From: Symbiodinium kawagutii
Taxonomy: Eukaryota > Sar > Dinophyceae > Suessiales > Symbiodiniaceae
Direction: 5' to 3'
DNA length: 64,000 bases
Assembly (NCBI GenBank): GCA_009767595.1
Contig: VSDK01018351.1
Span: 130,278-194,277, forward strand
Part shown: piece by piece, positions 1 through 10,200 of the stretch
Layout: every line of letters starts with the position of its first letter
How positions within the stretch are numbered: the stretch's first letter is position 1
Notes under the pieces: model-generated
What the model saw: only the letters and a program-made list of their open reading frames with translations
Database searches by the model: none
Told to the model about the DNA's origin: nothing
Translations under genes and position numbers: made by a program

Positions 1-2350
1 CTGTCTCCTGGAAACGTGGATCCCCCGTGACTTCACACGAATTCCCACGGAGAATGGCAGCCGATTCATGACAGCACCGGCCCAAGGATCATCGCACAAG
101 AGAGGAGCACAGGGAAAACATTTTCGAGCACCTTCGCACTGCGCACGTTCTCTTGATTCACTTGCATAGTCATTGCATAGTTCATTCATGTTCTTTCCAC
201 GTTGGGAATCAGCTCGATCGGCAGGTGGAGAGCAAGGACACACGTCAGGCGGGGGAAGGTTCTGCAAGGACTTGCACTTGCAGAGGGAGGTGGTGATAGC
301 ATTCGCAGTTGCAGTGTGCAGTTGCTGCAACCTATTGATTGAACCTGCCAGCTCTCGATCGTCCCTCTCTGGCTGGAACAGATGCAACATACATTGTCGT
401 TGATGTTGGTTATCACATTTTATTGCTCCAAATGATATATGATATATAAATACATGTGATATACATATATGATCATATATGTACATGATATTATGTGATC
501 ATGCAAGATTACCTGACTAATCCTGACGCTCATTATGCTCCTTGTTTGTTGGCGCCAACGGTTCTTCTCCTGTTGATAGCTCAGCGAGGTGCAACCATAA
601 TGATCTTTGGCTATTAGCCACTGATCATTATCAACCATTAATAATAAATGTAAGAATCTATAAGAATCTATGATTGCTGACAAAGATCTTTACTACTAAT
701 ATCATCGATAATGACTCGTAATGAGTAGCAACCATGGCGAACTGTGCTTAATGATGATGGTTAATGATGATTGTGGTTACTGCTTAGTGATTGGCTGCAT
801 GTACCCCAACCAAAGATTAGATAAACTATACTGAATCATACCTGGACCTAGCTGTGACATGCTTTGACCAATAATTATCAATGTTCAGGAATGGTCGATC
901 ATGATTAGTAGTTGCCGTTGCTGATAATGCTGAATAATACAGCGGATGCTAAGGCTGATTGTGGTGAATAACAACTGGCTTCATAATATGCGAACTGTAC
1001 CCCCAAGCCATAAGGTAATTATTGCTATACAACAACAGTTCAATACACCCAATGATTATTGATGGTTCGCCATGGTTGATAACGATTGATACAGTAGTGG
1101 TCCACACTGAACAGCGGTTAAGAATTAGTAATTATTCATAATGATTAGCATTACCTATAATCATAGTTGAAACCAATGGCTGGTGATGCTTCAGAACAGT
1201 GTGAATGATGGTTGACTGTGGTTAGTTGATACATGACACACTTTGATACTGGTCAATGGAGGTATCATCGATATTGGTTCATTAATGGTGGTTTCTGATT
1301 CACCATCAACTGGTTGGTGCTGATGGCTCCATGGTGGGTCCGATGACTTGGAGATGTCCTGACAGTGGAGACGTTCAGAGCCATGACCCAACTTCCAGCT
1401 TTGTAGACGGCGGCCGGCAAATCCTTCCAGCGCAACGCATCCATCAACATGGCGGATGAGATTCATCAGATTCATCAGCAATCTTGCACAATAACGAAGC
1501 CAACAGTTTGAGGTGTCCACAACAACGAAACCAAACGTTTCCAGCGTTGGTTCGACCAAAATGCCAATCGTAGAGTTGGTTGAAAGAGTGGTCGTGACAG
1601 GTTATGCACTTGTAAACTTGTGAACAGAAACAAACAATACATAAAGTCCTTGTGGATCCCTAGGTTGAGTACAATTGACAGTCTGAAATGCCTGGCCTGA
1701 TATTCGAATGGAAATCTCTCGAAATCTGCAGGAAGCCAATCCTGAGAGTTTCAATGACAAAACTCTCAAAGGATGACAGAAATGGCCGGAGACCTCGCGA
1801 GGGAAGGTGTAGACGACAAATTTCAATTGCCAAACATCGCCAAACACCGGTCTGGTTCGCACCGAGAGACGTGTTCCTTGTGAAGCTTGTGTCGGTCCTA
1901 GAGGAACAAATTGCGTTCAAACGCAACACCCTGTTGCACTATGGCAGGATAAACATCGTCGAATTGACTTGATATGCTGCTGAAACTCGGCTTCTCTCTT
2001 TGGTTCACATTTCTTCTGATCCCAAGTATATACTCTGGAAATCTCTGGAAAAATTTTGAGGAATTCCTAGGCTTGAACCCTTCAACATGTCCTGGATGGA
2101 GATCTTCTTCACGCCCACTTTGGTGTTTCGTCCAGTGACCTACCAGAGATGTCATGAAGTGTCAAGTGTCTGCAAAGGTCAGGGAGGTGCTTCGCACTTT
2201 CATGATCTTTTGCGTTTTGCTTGCGTGCAGGGTGTGCTTTTTACATCCCACTTTCCGTGCCTGCCAGAAGTATCCAATGTTCAAAAGTGAAAAGATGTGA
2301 AAAGGAGTTGGCCGGCCATGAGGCAGTGGGCGATTGACACGTTTTGGTTT
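1..2350. other. Gene-poor AT-rich DNA
   Basis: No convincing exon. From about 700 to 1330 the sequence is a degenerate mesh of TGATTGATGGTTA-type words. A weak minus-strand island (about 1345-1450) includes WVMALNVSTVR, which faintly resembles a PPR repeat, but two frames compete. Confidence 0.4.
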
Positions 2351-2355
2351 GCAGG

Positions 2356-2554
2356 CAACAGAACCACCATCCAAATGCACAAATATCTACAAACCAACAT
2401 TGGGCATAAGAAGCAACACTCGAAGAACAAAGTCAATCCTACGGATTACAAAGAATTATTCAAAAGCTATAATCACCAAGAATTAGCAAACAAAGAACTT
2501 AGAAAGCTAAAATACAAGCGCAAACAAGAACAACCGCAAACGCCAACAGCGTAG
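2356..2554 (+). CDS. Possible terminal exon, lysine-rich unknown protein
   Basis: After a good acceptor (GTTTTGGTTTGCAG) a frame of about 66 codons ends in TAG and is rich in Lys, Gln and Asn (KELRKLKYKRKQ). It is A-rich at third positions, unlike most exons here. The same frame stays open for about 60 codons past the TAG, so a pseudogene is possible. Confidence 0.3.
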
Positions 2555-2925
2555 AGACTAGAAGAAAACAGGCAAGAAACACTAAGTGGTCGTAGAAAAC
2601 CTCCTCCCCGCCCTCTGACGTCTCTGACAGCGAGAGTCTGGGGAGGGAGTGGTGACTTGGAGCTTCGTGAAGGTTCATGGTATGCAAACTGCATGCCATA
2701 TGCAGCTTCACCTGTAGACATCACCTATCCATACCAATCCTAGGTCCTAGGTCTGTCCAATCTCAGCAGACGTGTGGTGTCTGCAGTTGGTCGAGAGGGT
2801 TCGAGAAAATTCTAGGCTTAGGGTTCTGGAGTGTTTGGGGATACTTTTGATGGGTTCAAGAAAGTTTGCTGGTGATTTGGGGAGCTGGTGCAAAGCTCAG
2901 AGGATGAGTTGTCTGCGAGGATCTC

Positions 2926-3345
2926 ATGCGAGGTTCTGAGACGTACTCCAGGTGTGATGTATCTGGGGGTTCCGGATCAAAGGTTTACAGGAGTCCAGGA
3001 TCAAGCAAAGTGAAAGGCAAGAAACCGGAACTGCCAATACCAATTTTCAACAAGTCACATTTCTTGAGCAATGCACCTGTAAGAAGGTACATCAATATTC
3101 TAAATATCTCGAAGAAAGTATCAAACATTGGCAGTCAAGCTGCACTGGCCACTTTTATGAGCGCCGAACTCTTGAGCTTTCGTGCCGTTGGTGGCACCTC
3201 AATGCATGGTGAGCTGCGCATGGTACTGTACCCTTCCCAAAGTCTTGGCAAATTCGACCAGTTTGGACCAGTCACCGATTTCACGTTGGTGGATTCTTGT
3301 CAAGAAACAATGATGAATGTACATGAGATGTATGTAGAAATGTAA
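2926..3345 (+). CDS. Hypothetical open frame of 139 codons
   Basis: One uninterrupted frame with an unremarkable soluble composition; no motif recognised. No clear splice sites, and the opposite strand is also partly open. Confidence 0.25.
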   Translation: MRGSETYSRCDVSGGSGSKVYRSPGSSKVKGKKPELPIPIFNKSHFLSNAPVRRYINILNISKKVSNIGSQAALATFMSAELLSFRAVGGTSMHGELRMVLYPSQSLGKFDQFGPVTDFTLVDSCQETMMNVHEMYVEM

Positions 3346-4305
3346 ACAAACACGTATCTATCCATACGTCTGTTGATCAGGCATGTGTATATATATATAT
3401 ACATATTTATTACGTGACATGTTCTGACACACAAATCTGCCAAACAGACTTCTGCATCCAGCAACTCCTCTATGTCTGGGCAGGAAAGTATGGGCATGCG
3501 CTGATATTCCGTTGACAAACCCCCGTACGGATGGTTTGATGCGAACAAACATCTACCCAAGCTTGCTCACACTGTGAGCCCTTGTGATGCATTTGGTGGA
3601 CTCGTCGGCTAAAGGCAATGCGATTTTGACAGTGGAGGACAAAGATTGAGAACACTTTATTCAGTTGCTTGATCTTTTCAGTACTTATATTCCAATTCTC
3701 AATGAACAAGTCCAATGCATCTAGAATTTTCCGCAAACATCATGAAACTTTATAATCTTTATTCAACAAATCAGTGGGCAACTCGGAGTCCAAAATGTTT
3801 GTATTGCAGATGTGTCACTACAATGATGAGGTCATCGCCAAAGACTCCTGCCGAGCATTTTGTGCAAGAAATGGGCAAAAGGCCCCTTTCGCATTCTGCA
3901 CATTCATGCAATGCAGTTTCAATCTATTCTGCATGGCTTCAATCCTCATTCATCCTCATTCCAATCATGCCATCTGCTTGTCACAGCTATGCCGTGGTCT
4001 TCGAGAAATCGAACAGCTGCTGGTCCTATTGCAATGGCCTCAGTTTTCTGATCATCGATAATGCCATAGCGAGTGATGCAGTAGCTGGCTGACCTGTGCC
4101 GTGTTTCACACGATTGCAGGATCGTGGTTCAACAATGGGTCTGAAGACCTCTTGATAGTGCATGTGTGTGTGGGCGTGCAATCATCCTCCTCATGGATCC
4201 TCATGATCTAGTGAAGCATAGGACTGGCTAACCTGCTAAGCCTGCTATTTGTATGGGCACATGGCTTTTGTCGTCGAAGACTTGCAGGCTTGTCCTTGTC
4301 GTTGT

Positions 4306-4349
4306 CATTGCTGCTGCTGCTGCTGCTGCTGCTGCTGNNNNNNNNNNGC

Positions 4350-4391
<42 letters not shown>

Positions 4392-4392
4392 G
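4306..4392. repeat. (CTG)n trinucleotide repeat containing an assembly gap
   Basis: CTG repeats flank a run of ten N at 4338-4347. Open frames across it only translate the repeat. Confidence 0.95.
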
Positions 4393-4826
4393 GTTGGTGT
4401 GCTTGTTGTTGTTGCCTTTGCCGTCGTTGTTGTGATGATGGTAGCCGTGGCTCTTGCCATCCACGACTTCTGTGCAAGAGAGCACTCTTTTTGACAAGTG
4501 TACGTGCTTCTATCAATTGCGTTCACCTCAAACTGCTGAAAACGTGCTACCTAGCATCTGCGGATGGCTCTAAATCCCTTGTGCCATCTCTGACACTAGT
4601 TGGTCAATGGATAATCAGATTGTACTAAGCTCCTATTACGGTAATTCTCGATGCTGCTGTTGGCCATGAGGACCTATCAACGCCTATCAACGACCACATT
4701 GTCAAGCATCAAGTCCGTAGCCATCATCAATCCGTACTATCCCTTACTGACACCTGCATATAGCCCGTCATTATCCCCATAATCAACCAGTACTGCCCAT
4801 TGCTGACCAACATCTTCACCTTGCCG

Positions 4827-4870
4827 TGAACCACGGCTGGCCTGGCAATTTCCTTCGGCAGCTGCTCACG
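4827..4870 (-). CDS. Possible short exon
   Basis: Reads QLPKEIARPAVVHGK between a CACGTGAG acceptor and an AAG|GTGAAG donor on the minus strand. Product unknown. Confidence 0.3.
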
Positions 4871-4919
4871 TGAGCAGCAATGACCACTGCGCCTCGGAGT
4901 ACTGGATAAAGATTGAGTA

Positions 4920-5021
4920 CATATAGTATATAATTGTTGAAAATAATCAATTCTATCTTGTAGCTGCATATAAAGGATAGATCCGTACTGTATATGATTG
5001 TTGAACATAACCAATTCTATC
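4920..5021. repeat. Direct duplication of about 31 bp
   Basis: TATATAATTGTTGAAAATAA then TCAATTCTATC at 4926 recurs with a few changes near 4990, giving two diverged copies about 65 bp apart. Confidence 0.6.
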
Positions 5022-5094
5022 CCAAATGATGGGTAGCCATGTCTGATAATGGCATCATGCATGAGAATCATGCTGCAAATGATCCCTTTCAGAT

Positions 5095-5247
5095 CAACAT
5101 CACCATCATCATCACCATCATCATCACCACCACCACCAGCACCAGCACCAGCACCACCATCATATCACCATCACCATCACCATCACCATCACCATCACCA
5201 TCACCATCACCATCACCATCACCATCACCATCACCATCACCATCACC

Positions 5248-5292
<45 letters not shown>
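5095..5292. repeat. (CATCAC)n / (CAT)n microsatellite
   Basis: About 200 bp of CAT-based repeats, mostly CATCAC hexamers in the centre and CAT at the 3' end. The histidine- or aspartate-rich translations are artefacts. Confidence 0.95.
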
Positions 5293-5299
5293 GAATATC

Positions 5300-6480
5300 A
5301 TTAGGAATGTAAACATATGTGTCATGAACCACACATATCTATAATCATCCTTAAATATCTGATTGATGAGAACCACAACATACATTCCTACACAACTATA
5401 CAAACACACTGTTGAAATATATCTGTTGTAAATCTCACATATCGGTTTAAGGTTACTACTAGTAGCTATATGTGTGTAAAAGCAACACCTTCGTACTTCG
5501 ATATCTATCATCAATGTGCTGTGTATGGATATGTCTGACAAAATAGGTCTATCAAAACAATCAAAACAGTATGACTAACACAATGACGGTCAATCATAAT
5601 GAACGTACAGTTGGATCACTTGGCCCATTTAGAATTTCCAATTGCCATCCAACTGTTTGGATGACTGCCATCCAGTTCAACAGAGTTCAACAATGCTCTG
5701 CCAATCGACGTCAGCAAACCAGGCATACAGTAATCAACCAACGCATAGACTATCGGAATTGGCAAAACGTCGAAGTATCGTTGTCCTCACAATACAAATG
5801 TCATGTGGCTGCTGCGAACGGCGTGAACCTGCTATTGTGAAAAGGCAAATCTCATGATGAAAATCATATAATCGATGAGCAAATCAACTGCTTCTAATAA
5901 TGGTTAATGATTCTGAACTCATGATTGGATGGTTGATCCTTGATGGTTGATGATGAATAAAGATGGTAAATGATGGCTCTTATTTGAAGTAAGTTGCTGA
6001 ATCGCTTCGCCGTGCACCAACTCGGCCTCATCGGTGAGTTGCCAACCTGCCCCAATGCAAAAAAACTGGCCCATGGGGAGGTCTCAGCTCCGCGAGATCA
6101 AAGGGATTCACTAAACTTACTTTTTCACATGGTTAAGGCAGGTTTCAAGAAGTAGTTTACTCTGAGGTATACCATGAGAATCATGGGCGTTTTTCCTCCA
6201 AACATTGGGGAACAACAGCATGGAACTGCAAGATCAATGTTCGTCAACAAAGTTGCAATACAAGCCATGGAAACTTCTAGCCTCAAGCATTGTTGTCTGG
6301 GTCCTGAATCCGTATGAATCAACGTCCTCCAATGGGTGTCCAGAAATGGTGAAACATGGCCCATTTCAGACCCGGCCTTCTTTCTTCAGAATTGCCCTGT
6401 GAACTGTATCTCTCTTCCTCAGCTTCCCCAATCCGACGGACATGACATTTCAGTGAGCAACAAGTCAGAACCGAGTCGCC
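5300..6480. other. Mostly non-coding interval with weak islands
   Basis: A small plus-strand frame at 5988-6032 (RFAVHQLGLI) ends at a good donor (ATCG|GTGAGT). A minus-strand frame at 6125-6364 is open but unrecognised. Neither is strong. Confidence 0.3.
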
Positions 6481-6589
6481 AAACGGCGCTACTGACCAGT
6501 TGGTACACGTAATAACTGACAGTCACCCCTTCGCTCCCCATTGAGTGATGGGTTTTCTTTTCTGGGAAACTCCGGGACCCGACAAACTG

Positions 6590-6703
6590 CCAGGCTTCTG
6601 CAAGGCTTCAAAGTCTCCTGCAATGTTTCCAGTGATGGCAGTCCTGAGATTCCAAGTGTTCGATTTTTCAAATCATCAAACTCGGGCACTTCACAAGCTC
6701 TAG
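6590..6703 (-). CDS. Possible exon of unknown protein
   Basis: Minus-strand frame after a GATTCTAG acceptor, with a natural-looking leucine-rich sequence (SGLPSLETLQETLKP). A candidate GT donor follows. Could be a bestrophin 3' exon or an independent gene. Confidence 0.35.
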
Positions 6704-6914
6704 AATCTGGACGTTCCTGGACGTTCCTTCATCATTGTCTCCTCCTTTCAAAGACAAACGCGTCTCATCACCAGGACTTCATGATCTGTCGACTTTCTTG
6801 GGACATCCTTGGGACATCCTCAGATGATCTGTCGAGATGCTGGGACAACTGAGGCGGGCCTGCCCTGATTCGAGGGTTCAACAGCAACAAAAGGCTGCCG
6901 TTCATACCTTGGCT

Positions 6915-6965
6915 CTGGGTGGTCCTTTGAGGCTAACCTCTGCATGGTGAAACAGCAAGCTGAAC
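6915..6965 (-). CDS. Possible exon ending CCAAG|GTATGA
   Basis: A short frame runs from a pyrimidine-rich CAG acceptor to an excellent GT donor (GAGCCAAG|GTATGA). It is on the bestrophin strand just downstream of that gene, so it could be a C-terminal exon or the next gene. Product unknown. Confidence 0.3.
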
Positions 6966-7160
6966 CAAGCTTAGAACACGAGCAAATCTCAGCAAACAAA
7001 AATCCCATTGAGCGAATGTTCAAGGGAAGGGGGTCCCACTTTGACCATAGATTCTTCATGTTTCTCCTTTCCTCCATCGGCACGGACTCCACATGACTCC
7101 ACAATGAAGTCTTGAAAATTGAATCATTCGGATCCGGTGATATCTCTCACTCTCAGCTGC

Positions 7161-7292
7161 TCAGAAACCAAGCTTTCGAATGCCCTGGACTTCCATGTCA
7201 GTGCGGGACAAGTTGCCCAGCTGAAGCTGAAAGACATCAATGCAATTGGGATCCGAGGTGTCGAAGGGGTTCTCCAAGATGATGGTGATAGC
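7161..7292 (-). CDS. Bestrophin exon: ENPFD acidic motif
   Basis: Reads AITIILENPFDTSDPN, equivalent to the calcium-clasp-like ENPFG(E/D)D motif of the family, then an LQLGNL segment. It may end with TGA at 7161-7163, or splice at a GT donor at 7167-7168 to further exons near 6.9 and 6.7 kb. Confidence 0.8.
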   Translation of the reverse strand, partial: AITIILENPFDTSDPNCIDVFQLQLGNLSRTDMEVQGIRKLGF

Positions 7293-10200
7293 CTGGTGAC
7301 TCTTCCGGTGAATCAAAACATTTCAAAATAAACCAAACAACCTTCTGAGAGAAAGCAAAGAAGCGCTGCTCGCAACTCTTTGTGGCTTCAAGCAACGGAA
7401 GTCGCCAACTTAAGTGATGAACATCGCTTGTTTCTTGCGAACTCATGACTTATTGTCTGCTCACCTTCTGACCACCATCGTCATTGACGCCACCTGGTAC
7501 CTTCACAGTGCCTCCAAAGTCCAAATGAAGAACAATTGAACAAACGTGAAAATGAAGGCCCCCGAAGCCCAATCCTCAGAGACACAAGTGTGCTGCCAAT
7601 TGCTGCACCCACTTGGTGTGCTCGAAAACATCGTCAAATTTCTGAACTGACTTGTGAGGAACGTCAGCATATGTCAACATGTACACCTATTGCTGTGCCC
7701 AAATTTGGGCTTCTCCAGTTCCACCGCGGTTTGCAGTTTCAACCATCTGGCACCTTGAATAGCAATACTTCTGCCGTGCGGCCGACCAGCGGACCATCAT
7801 GAAGGGCATGAGGATCTTAGATTGCAACACGGAGCAACTATGAAAAAATGAGATTGAAAGGAATGAAACATATCAGGCAGAAATGATGCGACAAGCTCTA
7901 AAATGTCAACTGCCCAAGGTTGTGCTTCTTTGAAACTGAGGTGCGGAGTAGAGGATCAGCAACCACTTGCAGGTTTGAGCGTACGGGAAATTGAACTGTG
8001 TCGTAGCATGCCTGGAGTTTCTGATGCTGTGTCATGCTTACAACCACGACTGTCAGCGCTTCTGAAACTCAAAACCTGTCAAAACAAGTCGAAACGCACT
8101 GCTGACAGCCGAAAAACGTTGATAGGCACTGATGCACCCTTAGTCTATGCTGAAGGAGCTGCAAGTTCAGCGTTAAACATCCCAGTCTCAAGGATTAAAC
8201 GATCAAGTGATTGATCCGTTTTTGAATCCCAATGGCATTGTCAAAAACATCAATAGCATTCAGCGATTACCACTCCACCTGCAACACCACATGAAGCCAG
8301 CAAGAGTTGAGCTCAATCACTCCCTTTGGATATCATTCTTTCGTCTCGAAACTGGGATTCTATCTCAACACCTGATCACCTGATCTCAAATCTCTGTCTC
8401 CCTTAGTCTCGCTTCACCCTTTGTCATCTCGCATCATTCCATGAAGAGGACGCTCATCCCAAGCGGCGCTTTCAGCCGAGGATCTTCTTAGCATCACCAA
8501 ACTTGCCCATTCCACATGAGAGTTCCGCCAGGGTGCGGGACACCATGGGAGGAGGCACGCCGAAAATGCCATCATTTTGTCCATCCACGATAACCTCTGG
8601 GTGAGGCTGGGTTGATATCTCTGCTTCAATGCACAAACCCACCCTACACACCATCCATTTCGCTAAAGAGGCATGTGGTCCTCAAATGAAACGCAAGAAT
8701 GACAAAGCATGATGGACATCATTACGGCACTGATCATGGCATGATGATCATGACATTGATCATGACACCATGATCGTGGCACGATGATCGTGGCACGTTG
8801 GATCAGTTTGCTGGGGCTGGTTGCTCCCACTGAGCCACCCCTGGTGCTACGCCGCGGCGCCTGCTGGATCCAGTGGTAGCAGAGATCTACCTTGGTAGGA
8901 CAGGCGAAGTGCGGCCTCAGGACACACCAACCATACACCAACCACACACCAATCGTACACCAACCATCCCCAACCATCCCCAACCATCCCCAACCATCCC
9001 CAACCATCCCCAACCATCCCCAAATCCGGCCTCATTAGTGCATGAATCCGACGGCATTCGTGCATGAATCTTTGGTGCGTGAATCCTATTCGTGCATGAA
9101 TCCGAATTTGTTCATCCCCAAATGATTGTCTTTTTGTCGGCAAACTTTGGACAACAAGGTCACTGTTGGATCGCTCGAATTGGAAAGACGATCTCACTCC
9201 TGCCAAGCTGCACGTTTGGCTGATCCGTCCAGCATCGCAAGTGACGCTTCGTCAATACCACCAGAGTTGAGGGTCAGCAACCCCCAGACCTGTCACTGTT
9301 GCCGTCGCGCCATTCATCAACTTCTGTGACCCAAACACTGCAGTATTCATTTTGATACCATAGGGGGGATCCTGAAGTTAACTTCTTTTCAAGTTCATAG
9401 TCCCACAAAAATGTGTTCGGAAAACATGAGCACCGTGAATTCTGCACGCCTGGTGTGACTTTCGGGGAGACAGCTCCTGCAACGATGTCAAAATGTCAAC
9501 AGCTTCAGGAGCTGATGTGAGTTCAGTGTTGGTCTGACATCACAAGAAACTCCAGCTTCATATGTGCCAACGATTTCAAAAGAAAGAACGCCATCTTAGT
9601 TGGTATATTCATGTATATGCAGTAGACTTGTTGTTGATCCCCTATTAACCACTATCATCCCTATGAAGCCATTAAGACTTCATTAAGAAACCACCCCCAG
9701 CACAGTAGTTTGCCCTCTGTGACAGCTGCAAATCATCCTGCAAGGCGCAGGCACTGAGCATGCTGAATAGCCGAATGATCTTGTGCAAGAACACCTCGCG
9801 ACACGACACTTCTCCAGAAAGCTCCCTCTCTGATCAAATGAATTCCTCTGAAACGTTCAGGATTGCATTGGTATTCAGGGGGGCTGGACAAATGCTGCAA
9901 ACTGTAACACTTTAGAGGCAAGGCATCAATTCTTATCCGATTGCGACACGACCGTAGACATACTTTTCTGAAACCGCCCAAGGCTGCGTGATTTTTTGTT
10001 ACTTGTCACGGCATCCATGCAAACGGACCGTCTTCTCGGTGGCATCATACAACAGTGATTATGCACGTGACCAGTCAAACATGGTCACTATACTCAAATG
10101 TTGAAGTCATTAGTCAAATCATGTGCCTCATTTGTATATAACGCGTCATGTAACTATACAATATCAACATAATATCAACAAACTTCAACATAAGTCAATC

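Noticed and set aside
1265-1450. PPR protein exon
   Set aside because: One weak half-motif only; no tandem PPR repeats around it.
5039-5541. Histidine-, proline/serine- and aspartate-rich frames
   Set aside because: Translation of the (CATCAC)n repeat.
7465-7525. Minus frame ending at an AAG|GTGAGC donor (GGVNDDGGQK)
   Set aside because: Would join the ENPF exon in phase, but the neighbouring frame gives the expected bestrophin helix and a GC donor instead.
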